Assembly: GCF_900142845.1 (NCBI RefSeq) | Contig: NZ_FSRU01000002.1 | Coordinates: forward strand, 124,001 to 188,000 | Origin: Paraburkholderia phenazinium | Lineage (GTDB): Bacteria; Pseudomonadota; Gammaproteobacteria; Burkholderiales; Burkholderiaceae | DNA: 64,000 nt | Direction: 5' to 3' | Shown: one piece after another, positions 27,134-36,215 of the stretch | Layout: each line of letters begins with the position of its first letter | Position numbering within the stretch: the stretch's first letter is position 1 | Program-made: the position numbers and the translations under genes | Notes under the pieces: generated by a model | The model's database searches: none | What the model was told of the DNA's origin: nothing | What the model saw: only the letters and a program-made list of their open reading frames with translations

Positions 27134-27371
27134 GCTAAGGAGATCTTGAAAAAGACCGCAGTGATGCGGACAACCCAGTATAGGGTGTCGCGTGCGAGCG
27201 GTGGGGGCAAACTCTGAAAGACATTGCTGCGCAAAACGGAACAACGCGCGGCATCGGCGTGGCGACTCACGATTGACCATTCATGCCAACGATGCGCAAA
27301 TCGCGAATCGCGAAAGAGTCCATTGCGCGATACCGCGTGAATCGTTCAGGCGCGCAGGCCCACCGTGCAGC

Positions 27372-27746
27372 CTAATTCATCAACGCGTGCGCTTCTTCCA
27401 GTTCCAGCGTTTGCAGATGCTGCGACAATGCTTCGTTCAACTTGGCGAGACTCGGCGTGGGCAGTGCGAATCCCGCCCAGCCCAGACCCGTATGCCGCAT
27501 GAATAGCACCGCGCCGTCATAGAGCGGATGCTTTTCGGTGTGCCAGCACGGGTCCATCTCGATCACATACTGGTGCGTGCGTGAGGGCTCCTTCGGCACT
27601 TCGGGGCGCATCGCCGCGCGGATCAGACTCAGGCGCTCGATCACGGCATCGATTTCATGCGCCTCCAGCAAAACCGACGCGTCGTCCACAGCGACCCGCA
27701 CTGAATGGGTGCCGTACTCGTTCATCATCTCGATGGTCATCGCCAT
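27372..27746 (-). CDS. Conserved hypothetical protein, ~124 residues
   Basis: This small cytoplasmic-looking protein has a balanced composition: VRVAVDDASVLLEAHEIDAV, then an alpha helix (ERLSLIRAAMRPEVP), then PCWHTEKHPLYDGAVLFMRH and a C-terminal helical LAKLNEALSQHLQTLELEEA. No signal peptide or membrane helix is present. The ATG at 27746 is chosen for the GAGGAG site 7 bases before it. I do not recognise the family. A clear terminator follows. The gene is divergent from galU. Confidence 0.7.
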   Translation of the reverse strand: MAMTIEMMNEYGTHSVRVAVDDASVLLEAHEIDAVIERLSLIRAAMRPEVPKEPSRTHQYVIEMDPCWHTEKHPLYDGAVLFMRHTGLGWAGFALPTPSLAKLNEALSQHLQTLELEEAHALMN

Positions 27747-28013
27747 GTCCTGACTCCTCATACCTATCACGATGGGGAAATTATGGAGCGACTGTACGGG
27801 GCGCAGGCTGAAAGAGAGCAATCGTTTGATGAAACTTTATTTAATGAGCGCGGCAACCCGATCCTTGCGGCGATCCGGCGGGAAAGGGCGAACTGTTGGC
27901 AGACGGCTTCGAGGTCTGACGAATAGGCTCGAAGTCATCTGGTGGGATGACCGAGGCTCGCACCCCGGCAGGAATCAGGTGGAACGCGAGTGAAACTGGC
28001 AAGGGGCAAAAAT

Positions 28014-28907
28014 ATGCGCAACGTACACAAGGCAGTCTTTCCCGTTGGCGGACTCGGAACGCACTTCCTGCCGGCCACCAAGGCGAGTCCCAAAGAGATG
28101 CTGCCGGTGGTCGACAAGCCCCTGATTCAATATGCCGTCGAGGAGGCGATCGCCGCAGGCATGACGGAACTGGTCTTCGTCACGGGCCGCGGCAAGCGCG
28201 CCATTGAGGATCATTTCGACAAGTCGTACGAGATCGAAGCCGAACTGATCGCACGCGGCAAGCAGGACCTGCTCGACCTGGTGCGCGGCATCAAGCCGAG
28301 CCACGTCGATTGCTTCTACGTGCGGCAAGCGGAGCCGCGTGGGCTCGGTCATGCGGTGCTATGCGCGGAGAAGCTGATCGGCGACGAGGCGTTTGCCGTG
28401 ATACTCGCGGACGATCTGATCGACGGCCATCCACCGGTTCTCGCGCAGATGATCGACGTGTTCGACCATTACCACTGCTCGGTGCTCGGCGTGGAAGAGA
28501 TCGAAGCGCAGGATACGCGCTCCCATGGCGTGATAGAAGGCAAGGCCTGGGACGAGCGGATCTTCCGCATCTCGGGCGTGGTCGAGAAGCCGGAACCGGC
28601 GCAGGCGCCGTCGAATCTCGGTGTGGTGGGACGTTACGTGTTGACGCCGGGCATCTTCGATCAGTTGCGCAAGACGCGGCCGGGTGCCGGCGGCGAGATC
28701 CAGTTGACCGATGCGATCCAGTCGCTGCTCGCCGACGAACAGGTGCTCGCCTACCGGTACCACGGCCGGCGTTTCGATTGCGGCACCAAGATCGGCTATC
28801 TGAAGGCGACGGTGGAGTTTGCGCTCAGGCATCCCGAGGTGAAGGCGGGCTTCGAGGCTTATCTGCATGCGAAGCTCGCGGCGGACTATCCGGAGATGAC
28901 CGTCTGA
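28014..28907 (+). CDS. galU: UTP-glucose-1-phosphate uridylyltransferase
   Basis: This 297-residue nucleotidyltransferase makes UDP-glucose from UTP and glucose 1-phosphate, a precursor for exopolysaccharide. It has the family segments [20 protein letters not shown] (residues 23-42), [16 protein letters not shown] and [20 protein letters not shown]. The signature loop reads GGLGTHFLP where GalU proteins have GLGTRFLP, so the usual Arg is His17. The ATG at 28014 follows an AAGGGG site. It lies at the left edge of the polysaccharide locus, like the galU-type bceT gene of the cepacian clusters. Whether the substitution affects activity is unknown. Confidence 0.92.
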   Translation: MRNVHKAVFPVGGLGTHFLPATKASPKEMLPVVDKPLIQYAVEEAIAAGMTELVFVTGRGKRAIEDHFDKSYEIEAELIARGKQDLLDLVRGIKPSHVDCFYVRQAEPRGLGHAVLCAEKLIGDEAFAVILADDLIDGHPPVLAQMIDVFDHYHCSVLGVEEIEAQDTRSHGVIEGKAWDERIFRISGVVEKPEPAQAPSNLGVVGRYVLTPGIFDQLRKTRPGAGGEIQLTDAIQSLLADEQVLAYRYHGRRFDCGTKIGYLKATVEFALRHPEVKAGFEAYLHAKLAADYPEMTV

Positions 28908-28924
28908 GTGGATGCGGCTGTGTC

Positions 28925-29389
28925 TCAGCGGAAATACGCCTTGGTGTTCTCATGCACGTCGGCGCACGCCAGCAGTTCCGACGGCGCCATCCAGACATAG
29001 TCGCTGTGCTGCTCGAAGCGGCCGATCGGCGCCGCGTCGCGCAACAGCAGCATATAGCCGAGCACGACGTAGTGCGTCGAGATATCGGCAGCGCCGGCGA
29101 AATTGTCGTCGTAGTGATGTTCGAACACGCCGCGAAAGCACGCCGTATTCTGCGAGATATTTTCCAGCCCAAGTTCCTCGCGCACGACGCGGCTGAACGC
29201 GCCGTTCAACGACTCGTCCTTGCGGATCCGCCCACCGGGCACGAACCACGTGCCGCGCGCCGGACGATTGACGCGGCGCCCGAGCAGCACGCGGCCGCGA
29301 TCGTCGACCACAATCAGGTCGATCGAGATGAGCGGGGTGAGGCGGACGACGTCGAGAAATTCAGGTCGGGCAAGCATGGTCTCATTCAT
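28925..29389 (-). CDS. gmm: GDP-mannose mannosyl hydrolase (Nudix)
   Basis: This 154-residue Nudix enzyme of the Gmm/NudD/WcaH type hydrolyses GDP-mannose (or GDP-glucose) to GDP and sugar, tuning the GDP-mannose pool. The Nudix box is the variant found in this subfamily: GGRIRKDESLNGAFSRVVRE followed by ELG, with the canonical second Glu replaced by Val. An FVPGGR segment precedes it. It sits on the strand opposite the main polysaccharide genes, between galU and the glycosidase. Its start overlaps the stop of a 46-codon membrane-protein gene. Confidence 0.9.
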   Translation of the reverse strand: MNETMLARPEFLDVVRLTPLISIDLIVVDDRGRVLLGRRVNRPARGTWFVPGGRIRKDESLNGAFSRVVREELGLENISQNTACFRGVFEHHYDDNFAGAADISTHYVVLGYMLLLRDAAPIGRFEQHSDYVWMAPSELLACADVHENTKAYFR

Positions 29390-29522
29390 CTCGCTCTACG
29401 CGTGCAATTCGGGACGATACGCCCCATAGCAGCCACGCCAGTCCCGCCGCGATCAACAGCAGCATGACGAGCGAGCCGAGCATTCCGCCAAGCAAGAGCC
29501 AGTACCATGGCAAGTCATGCAT
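29382..29522 (-). CDS. Single-pass small membrane protein (46 residues)
   Basis: The protein starts MHDLPWYWLLLGGMLGSLVM, continues as one long hydrophobic helix to about residue 34 and ends in a charged SSRIARVERDE tail, probably cytoplasmic. A GGAGA ribosome site lies upstream of the ATG at 29522. Its stop overlaps the start of the gmm gene by 8 bases, so the two are coupled. Too short for most gene finders. Function is unknown; the context suggests a membrane partner in polysaccharide synthesis or a leader peptide for gmm. Confidence 0.6.
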   Translation of the reverse strand: MHDLPWYWLLLGGMLGSLVMLLLIAAGLAWLLWGVSSRIARVERDE

Positions 29523-29758
29523 GACGTCTCCGCAAGCAGGGATCGTACGGTACTGCAAATGGAAGGGTGGGGCCGCCGATGGCGGGTGGCATTCGCGCGG
29601 CCATGAGGCCAGGGGCCAACGGCTGGTCCGTTGACGGCGAGTCAACGGTCAGTTCGTGTCCACAATGCCGCGGTGCTTTCAGTCTAGCGCCTGGTTCCAC
29701 CGCGCCGGGTCCGGCATCCCTGCCAAATGCGCCGAACTCTCTGCACATCAGGACAAAC

Positions 29759-32359
29759 CTACTGTGCGACGTAGCCGGCGGGTGTCGTGACGTTGGCCCG
29801 CGCGAGCGCGGCGTTGGTCGAGATCACATAGATAGGCGTTTCGCTGAGCGTGAGCGCCGCGATGCCGTTGCGGTAGGCGAGGCTCGACGGGTTGCCCATC
29901 ATGTCGAGCACCGTCACCTGGCCGGAGCTGCCCGGTGCGTCGACCTGCAGGTTATAAGGTACCTGGTAGGTCGAACTGAAACCCTTGCTGGCGTCCCAGA
30001 CCGCATTGTTGTGGGTCCACAGCGCCGTGATCACCGCGCCGCCGTTCAGTTGCTGGAACGCATACGCATAGACGCCGGGCGGCAGGCCGTTGAGCGGCCC
30101 GAGCGTATTGGTGCCGTCGACGATGCGTGTCATGGCGGCGGTGGCCATTGCCGCGGGCTTGGGGCTGATCGCCGACGGCCCGAAGCCGCCTTGCGGATCG
30201 GCGAGATCGAAGAACAGTCCAAAGCCGATCTGGTGTGGAAAGTCCGTCGCGTAGAACAGAAACGTCACGTCGGCGCCTTCGCCGAGCAGGATCAGGTGCG
30301 TGCGCGCGACCACCGCGCCCTGCGCGAACAGCACGTTCGGCGCCGGATAGTTGGGGCCGTATTGCGCGCCGAGATCGTAGCTGATGCCGGTTTCGGTGAC
30401 GAACAGCCGCGCGCCGGGCTTGAGCGTGGTGGCGATCTGCTGGCGTAGCGCGCGCATCATCGCCGGCAGCGCTTGCGCCGCCTGTGCCGGATCGCTGGCG
30501 CCGACGAGCCGCTCGGGTGGATGCGAGGGCGAGCTGCCGATGTCGTAGTAGCCGTGAATCGAGACGCCGTCGAGATAGCGCCCGATGCCGAGCGGCGCGA
30601 GCCGTTGCAGCCAGGCGGTATTGGTGCCGACCGAGGCGTTGGTGGTGCCCATGATCACCGCGTCGGGATCGGTCGCGTGGATGCCCTCCCAGGTGGCCTG
30701 ATACAGTGCCACCAGGTTGGCGTCCGTGTCGCGCCACGGCAGGCCGCTGTTGTAATCCGGCTCCCAGGTCACCTGATAGTAGTTGCGCGATTGCCGCGGG
30801 AATCGTTGCGTGCGCACCTGGTTCGACTCCTGGCCGACCCGGTTCATGAAGCTCTGGTACGCAGGCAGCGAAACCGGCACATAGCTGTGCGTGGCGACGT
30901 GCGTGGGGCTCGCCCATGCCGGAATGCCGTCGAGCTGGATCAGCCGCATCAGATCGCCGGCCTTGAAAAACGGCGCCAGCGGATACGTGTTTGCATTGAA
31001 AGTGTTGGGACCGTTCGGCTCCAACTGGTACCAGTTGCGGTTGTCGTTGGTCCAGCGCAGTCCGAGGACGGGATAGAGCGGGCGGTAGCCGTCGCCGGAA
31101 CAGCAACTCTGGCCCGGCGTGACATAGGCCGCGCCCTGGCCGCCGAAACGGTGCAGGTCCTCGCGCGCATAGCTGGGCGCGCTCAGCACGCCGGACAGTT
31201 CGGGCAGCACGCCGAAGGTCGCCATGCCGGCCGGCCGCGTGCCGCGCGTGGGCAGTCCCGTGCCGGCCGAACTCAAGCTGGCGGAGATCGCGAAGTAACC
31301 GGCGAGGGTCGACACGCAGCTTAGCGAGACGACCTGCGGGCCGCTCGCCACGTTGAACTGCCCGGAGGCGCGCACGTTGGCCCACGCGTCGACGATCTGC
31401 CAGTCGAGCGTATCGGCCTGGCGCGCGCGGGTGGTGAGCGTCACGGCGAACGGCTGGCCGTTCGGGAAGATCCGTGTGCCGTCGCTGCCGGGCGTGTCGG
31501 CTTCGATCGCGGCGCCGGTCGGTGTCGCATTGGCGGGTTCGGACGGCGCGCTGCACGTCAGCGTACTCATACCGGGCGTGGCGATGATCGACGGCGCGCT
31601 GGGCGCGGGTGCCATGCCGCTGTCGTACCAGCAGCGCTTCTGCGTGCCGGGCGCGGGGTCGCCGAACACGGAGTTGTTGCACGGCGTGCCGCCGGTAAAG
31701 GTCAGGATCACGTATTGCGTATCGCTGCCGTACTTGACGTCGTGCTTGCCGGAGAACGCGCACATACCGCGCTCGCCGGCACACGCGGTCCACGTGATGG
31801 CGGGGCGGTGTATGGCGGTGGCGGCGCCGGGCGGCGTTTCGGGTGCGCGCGCACTCGGCCGGTCTGCGGGAGGCGGGGCCGCCGGCGCCGCGCTCGACAG
31901 AGTGGGATGGACGATCCAGCAGCTCTTGAGCGCGCCGGGTGCGGGGTCGCCGAACACCGTGTTATCGCAGGGCGTGCCGCCGTTGAGCGTCAGCATCACG
32001 TAACGGCTTGGCGTGCCGTAGCGAACCTGTTGCGTGCCTGTGAAGTGACAGACGTCGCGTTCGGTTGCGCAGAGGGTGGTGGTCGTTGCGCCTGCAACCT
32101 GATTCGATGTCGCCGGTGCGGCCGGTGCAGCCGCGGCGGCTTGCGGGGCACGGTCTGCGCCTGCGTTGGCCGTTGCATTCGCCGCTGCGTTCGCGGACGC
32201 GCTTGCGGGCGCAGTGGCGGCGCCGTCGCGCTGGCTGCAGGCGGCGAGGGTGAGCATCACCAGCACACGAAGCACGGCCTTCGCCAGCGGCAATCCCGTG
32301 CGCCGGCGACGGAGTACCGGTTTTGCAGCGTCAAGCTCCGAAGCCGGTGGGTGTCTCAT
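29759..32359 (-). CDS. Secreted lipoprotein glycoside hydrolase (PslG/GH39-like) with duplicated Cys module
   Basis: This ~866-residue lipoprotein has a basic n-region (KPVLRRRRTGLPLAKAV), a hydrophobic core and the lipobox LTLAAC (Cys41). After an Ala-rich linker come two 52-residue repeats, about residues 97-148 and 193-244. Each has four Cys and the shared core GGTPCxNxVFGDPAPG. The C-terminal half looks like a TIM-barrel glycosidase of the GH39/clan-A type. YYQVTWEPDYNSG offers acid/base Glu533, and LFVTETGISYD offers nucleophile Glu656. This resembles PslG, which cuts Psl polysaccharide in Pseudomonas. It likely trims or degrades the polymer made by this locus. The start is uncertain (32359, 32377 or 32389). 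Confidence 0.78.
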   Translation of the reverse strand: MRHPPASELDAAKPVLRRRRTGLPLAKAVLRVLVMLTLAACSQRDGAATAPASASANAAANATANAGADRAPQAAAAAPAAPATSNQVAGATTTTLCATERDVCHFTGTQQVRYGTPSRYVMLTLNGGTPCDNTVFGDPAPGALKSCWIVHPTLSSAAPAAPPPADRPSARAPETPPGAATAIHRPAITWTACAGERGMCAFSGKHDVKYGSDTQYVILTFTGGTPCNNSVFGDPAPGTQKRCWYDSGMAPAPSAPSIIATPGMSTLTCSAPSEPANATPTGAAIEADTPGSDGTRIFPNGQPFAVTLTTRARQADTLDWQIVDAWANVRASGQFNVASGPQVVSLSCVSTLAGYFAISASLSSAGTGLPTRGTRPAGMATFGVLPELSGVLSAPSYAREDLHRFGGQGAAYVTPGQSCCSGDGYRPLYPVLGLRWTNDNRNWYQLEPNGPNTFNANTYPLAPFFKAGDLMRLIQLDGIPAWASPTHVATHSYVPVSLPAYQSFMNRVGQESNQVRTQRFPRQSRNYYQVTWEPDYNSGLPWRDTDANLVALYQATWEGIHATDPDAVIMGTTNASVGTNTAWLQRLAPLGIGRYLDGVSIHGYYDIGSSPSHPPERLVGASDPAQAAQALPAMMRALRQQIATTLKPGARLFVTETGISYDLGAQYGPNYPAPNVLFAQGAVVARTHLILLGEGADVTFLFYATDFPHQIGFGLFFDLADPQGGFGPSAISPKPAAMATAAMTRIVDGTNTLGPLNGLPPGVYAYAFQQLNGGAVITALWTHNNAVWDASKGFSSTYQVPYNLQVDAPGSSGQVTVLDMMGNPSSLAYRNGIAALTLSETPIYVISTNAALARANVTTPAGYVAQ

Positions 32360-33554
32360 GATGCCTGGAATAATCATGGAAGACAGCATCAGGCCGGCGC
32401 CGTGAAGATAGCGCAGGCAATATTCACATCCTTCACGCGTGCGCAGTGAAGCCCCGTCCTGTGCGCGACGCCACGCCACGGACCGTGCGCCTGCTTTGCC
32501 GTTGCGTCAATGTGGTGCAGCGTGTCCCCCACATCGTCGGCGTGTCGGCGGACGCCGCACACGACGTCAACGCCAAGCATAGTCGATGCCTACCTGGCTC
32601 GCCACGACAAAGCCCAGGTCATGAGAGCACTCGAGGTCGCGCGTCGTGCAAGCCGGACCCCCCGGCTGACAAATCATGCAATGGTGCGATCGTACGAGGT
32701 TTGCCGGCGCGAAGCGGTAAATTCGATTCACCATAGATAATACGAAGTCCGAACTATCTTCCTGCAATTGCGGATGCTGGCCGAAACCGCCCCGGACGAT
32801 GCTGCGCGGACATAAGAGGACGCATATGAGCCGCATGCTGAAAATGCGGCATGACGAATAGATCGGATGCTTTAAAACAGTCTTCTGTTTCAATACTGAA
32901 ACATTTTCTGAAGCTGATTTTTCTGTATGGTTTTGATACAAATTCGCTAGTGGGTTGTAAATACGGCATTTGGAAGATTTCTAGAAAATAAATAATCCCG
33001 CTGTGCTTCACGGCGTCATCTTCGGCCGTCCCGGTCGCTCTCGCGAATATCATGTTTGAAACGTTTTTTAACGTTCGAGCCGGTGGCGAACCGGGCCGCC
33101 TCGCGCAATCCCAATGCCATCAAGACTGGTACGGCACGTGCTTGTTGCGATGCATCAAAAAGTTTCAGATCAGGCCATCGTACGAGGATTCCTCCACAGG
33201 ACTCCTGTCCCACGCAGCGCAACATCGCCGTCTCCCGGCGATTTCGCCTGTCGTACCGGTTTGCGCTCGTCCAGTCGACCGTTGATTCATCATATGTTTG
33301 CCGCACCCGCTATTCCGGGGCGTTATCACGTATGAAACGGGTCAATGTCGCGATAAGCCAAGCTGTTGTACATTCGCATCAAATTGCCAATTTGCGAATT
33401 TATATATAGCGACGCAATCCGCCAACATCGCGCGCATTTCGGTCACTGTCATCAACGGCGTTTTTCGGCGTGGATATGATGCGGTGCAATGATATTAAAA
33501 AGCGAGAAAATCAGAAGACTCGGCCCACAACGTATGACATGGTAGGGGAAGATC
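32360..33554. other. 1.2-kb gene-free, AT-richer region before the polysaccharide regulator
   Basis: No reading frame here has a ribosome site and protein-like composition. The stretch 32700-33480 is clearly AT-richer than its neighbours. Small dyads occur, for example GTTTCA/TGAAAC at 32889-32904 and GCCGCAT/ATGCGGC at 32830-32850. It separates the glycosidase and GlxA-type regulator, which diverge, and must carry both promoters. The unusual length suggests complex control or an untranslated RNA, but neither can be shown. Confidence 0.55.
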
Positions 33555-34553
33555 ATGCCGCATATGTCCGTTGATACTGCGAGGATTACCTGGCTGCACA
33601 CACCCAACGTGAACGTGCGTTGTGCAGCTCGCCGCGTCGGCATCCTGCTGTTCGATCGATTCGGTCTGCTGGGCGCAGGCATCGTCGCCGAGATGTTCCA
33701 CACGGCCAACGAAATCGCCACCGCTCACGGCGGCGACGACCCCCCTTACGAAGTACAGTTTCTCTCGATGGAAGGCGGCAGCGTAGCCAGTTCGTCGTCG
33801 GCGCGGATGTGGACGGATGGCGTCGATGCACGCTATAGCATCGGTTTCGATGTGCTGTTCGTGGCGGGCGGATACGGCGCCAACGCAGCGGCACGCGACG
33901 AGCGTCTGCTCGGCTGGCTGCGCTCGGTGCGCTCGCGAACCCGAACCATCGAACCCATCGCCGAAGGCCGTCTGGTTCTCGCGGCCGCGGGTCTCGCCGA
34001 ACACGACGACATTCGCCCCACCAGCCCGTATCTGACCCACGTCGCACACGACAGCTCGCCAGGCGAGGTCAACGACCGTCACGACTCGAGCAAGAGCGCC
34101 TTGATGCTCATCAAGCGCGACCTCGGTCTCGACGTGGCGCGCGGCGTCGCCGACCGGGTGATGCCGGGCATGGGCGCGGCGCTGATGCCGCGGCTGGCCG
34201 AGGGCGGCACCATGAGCGTCGGCGAGAAGATCCGCGCGGCGGCCCGCTGGATGGAGGCCAATTGCGATCGTCCGGTGTCGGTGGCCGACGCGGCGCACGT
34301 GGCGGCCATGAGCGAGCGCAATTTCCTGCGCCGCTTCAAGCACGAGATGCACGTGACACCATCGGATTACCTGCTGCAGGTTCGCTTGCGCATTGCCTGC
34401 AATTTCCTCACGGAAACCGAACTGCCCGTAGACAAGATTGCACGGCGCAGCGGCACCGGCAACGGCGACCGGCTGGCCAAGATCTTCCGCAAACGCATGG
34501 CGCTCTCACCGACGGAATATCGCGCACGCAGCCGTACCTCGTCTCACGAATAA
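33555..34553 (+). CDS. GlxA-type AraC-family regulator
   Basis: This 332-residue protein has an N-terminal DJ-1/PfpI-like domain (RVGILLFDRFGLLGAGIVAE, then DVLFVAGGYGANAAARDERL) and a C-terminal AraC DNA-binding domain. The two HTH helices are VADAAHVAAMSERNFLRRFK and VDKIARRSGTGNGDRLAKIF. The catalytic Cys of active PfpI enzymes is absent, so the domain is probably a sensor. Its stop is 66 bases before manC on the same strand. It is the likely regulator of the polysaccharide genes that follow. Confidence 0.88.
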   Translation: MPHMSVDTARITWLHTPNVNVRCAARRVGILLFDRFGLLGAGIVAEMFHTANEIATAHGGDDPPYEVQFLSMEGGSVASSSSARMWTDGVDARYSIGFDVLFVAGGYGANAAARDERLLGWLRSVRSRTRTIEPIAEGRLVLAAAGLAEHDDIRPTSPYLTHVAHDSSPGEVNDRHDSSKSALMLIKRDLGLDVARGVADRVMPGMGAALMPRLAEGGTMSVGEKIRAAARWMEANCDRPVSVADAAHVAAMSERNFLRRFKHEMHVTPSDYLLQVRLRIACNFLTETELPVDKIARRSGTGNGDRLAKIFRKRMALSPTEYRARSRTSSHE

Positions 34554-34594
34554 CGCTCTCAAACCGTGTTTCGACCCTGCAGGTAAAAGAACGT

Positions 34595-34609
34595 CCTATT
34601 AGTAATAGG
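34595..34609 (+). promoter_or_regulatory. Hairpin overlapping the manC ribosome-binding site
   Basis: CCTATT and AATAGG pair around an AGT loop, and the second arm overlaps the AATAGGAG Shine-Dalgarno sequence of manC. Folding would mask the ribosome site, and opening it would allow translation. The stem is weak (6 bp, AT-rich), which could make it temperature- or protein-sensitive. This is read from sequence only. Confidence 0.35.
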
Positions 34610-34619
34610 AGTACTAAAA

Positions 34620-36164
34620 ATGGTAAATGCGTACCGGGATGAAGCCGAGCAGGACGGCAGTACCGGCGACGGCGCCGACAGGCTGGCACAGGCTGTTGCG
34701 CCGGCCGCTTGTCTGAGCATTGCCCCTGTGATTCTCGCCGGCGGCTCGGGAACCCGGCTTTGGCCGCTGTCGCGCGAGCATTACCCCAAGCAGTTGATCG
34801 ACGTCATCGGCACGCATTCGCTGTTGCAGGACACGGTCCGGCGCATGGAAGGCTTTCCCGTGCAATGGACGGTGCGGCCCGCACCGATCATCGTATGCGG
34901 CGACGAACACCGTTTCGTCACGGCCGAGCAGTTGCGCGAAAGCGGCGTGACGGCCCACCTCGTGGTCGAACCGGCGCGTCGCGACACGGCCCCTGCATTG
35001 ACGCTCGCTGCGGCACTGGCGGTGCTGGACGGCGAAGACGCCATCCTGGTGGCGATGCCGGCCGATCACGCGATGCTCGACACGGCCGCCTTTCAGCAAG
35101 CTGTTGCACGCGCCGCAGTGCATGCGCAACGCGGCGCGATGGCGACGCTGGGCGTGCCGCCGACGCGGCCCGATACCGCGTTCGGCTATATCCGGCTCGG
35201 CGCTGAAATCGACGAGGGCGCTTATCGCATCGACCGCTTCGTCGAAAAGCCCGCGCTCGAGCTGGCGGCGCAGTACGTGGCGTCCGGTGCGTACTGGTGG
35301 AATAGCGGCATCTTCGTGGTGCGCGCGTCAGTGTGGCTCGCGCTCGTTGAACGTCTGCAGCCGGCGATGGCCGAGGCCTGCCGCGCAGCGGTGGCGGACG
35401 GCAAGGCCGATGGCCCGTTCTTCCGGCCGCAGCCTGAGGCCTTCGGCCGCGCACCGTCCGATTCGATCGACTACGCGGTGATGGAACGGCTCGGCATCGC
35501 CGGTCCCGCAGGCGAGCCGTTCGAGGGCGTCGTCGTGCCGCTGGTAGCGGGCTGGTCCGATCTGGGCTCATGGGATGCCGTGTGGGATGCGCTCGACAAG
35601 GACGCGGCCGGCAATGTCGCCCGCGGCCGGGTGCTGTTCGAAGGCGCGACCTCCTCGTATGCGCACTCGGAAGGGCGCCTCGTGGCCTGCGTGGGCACCA
35701 GCAATATCGTGGTCGTCGAGACGGCCGACGCCGTGCTGGTCGCCGACCGTGCGCACGTGCAGGACGTCAAGGGACTGGTGGCGCGCATCAAGGCACAGCA
35801 TTCGCCCGAAGCGGATGAGCACCGCAAGGTGCGCCGCCCGTGGGGCTTTTACGACTCGATCGACCACGGCGACCGCTTTCAGGTGAAGCGCATCGTGGTC
35901 GATCCCGGTTGCCGGCTTTCCTTGCAGCTGCACCACCATCGCGCCGAGCACTGGGTGGTCGTGCGCGGCACCGCGATGGTCACGCGCGGCGAGGAGCGCT
36001 TTCTTCTGAGCGAAAACGAATCGACCTTCATTCCCTTAGGGGTGCGGCACCGGCTCGAAAACCCCGGCAAGGTGCCCCTCGAGATCATCGAAGTCCAATC
36101 AGGATCGTATCTCGGCGAGGACGATATCGTGCGGTTCGACGATACGTACGGCCGTTGCAATTGA
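34620..36164 (+). CDS. manC: Mannose-1-phosphate guanylyltransferase / mannose-6-phosphate isomerase
   Basis: This 514-residue bifunctional enzyme makes GDP-mannose. The N-terminal nucleotidyltransferase has VILAGGSGTRLWPLSREHYP at residues 37-56 and FVEKPALELAAQYV. The C-terminal cupin isomerase domain has RRPWGFYDSIDHGDRFQVKR and LQLHHHRAEHWVVV, with the metal-binding His residues. GDP-mannose feeds gmd-fcl downstream (GDP-fucose) and mannosyl transfer. It corresponds to bceA of cepacian loci. An unusual ~30-residue N-terminal extension precedes the catalytic core. Confidence 0.96.
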   Translation: MVNAYRDEAEQDGSTGDGADRLAQAVAPAACLSIAPVILAGGSGTRLWPLSREHYPKQLIDVIGTHSLLQDTVRRMEGFPVQWTVRPAPIIVCGDEHRFVTAEQLRESGVTAHLVVEPARRDTAPALTLAAALAVLDGEDAILVAMPADHAMLDTAAFQQAVARAAVHAQRGAMATLGVPPTRPDTAFGYIRLGAEIDEGAYRIDRFVEKPALELAAQYVASGAYWWNSGIFVVRASVWLALVERLQPAMAEACRAAVADGKADGPFFRPQPEAFGRAPSDSIDYAVMERLGIAGPAGEPFEGVVVPLVAGWSDLGSWDAVWDALDKDAAGNVARGRVLFEGATSSYAHSEGRLVACVGTSNIVVVETADAVLVADRAHVQDVKGLVARIKAQHSPEADEHRKVRRPWGFYDSIDHGDRFQVKRIVVDPGCRLSLQLHHHRAEHWVVVRGTAMVTRGEERFLLSENESTFIPLGVRHRLENPGKVPLEIIEVQSGSYLGEDDIVRFDDTYGRCN

Positions 36165-36215
36165 GTTTGGCGCAGGTGGCAAAACCGTTTCAATGCAGGT
36201 GGTGGGGAGAGAAAA

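Noticed and set aside
27007..27270. Short minus-strand frames between the LysR gene and the small hypothetical gene
   Set aside because: They run across the rho-independent terminator at 27108-27133 and are Arg/Cys-rich without a ribosome site.
29952..31793. 613-codon alternative frame inside the glycosidase gene
   Set aside because: Arg-rich, no motifs, and fully inside a gene with clear domains in another frame.
32446..33306. Several 60-120 codon frames in the long intergenic region
   Set aside because: No ribosome sites, no family character, and poor codon use for this organism.
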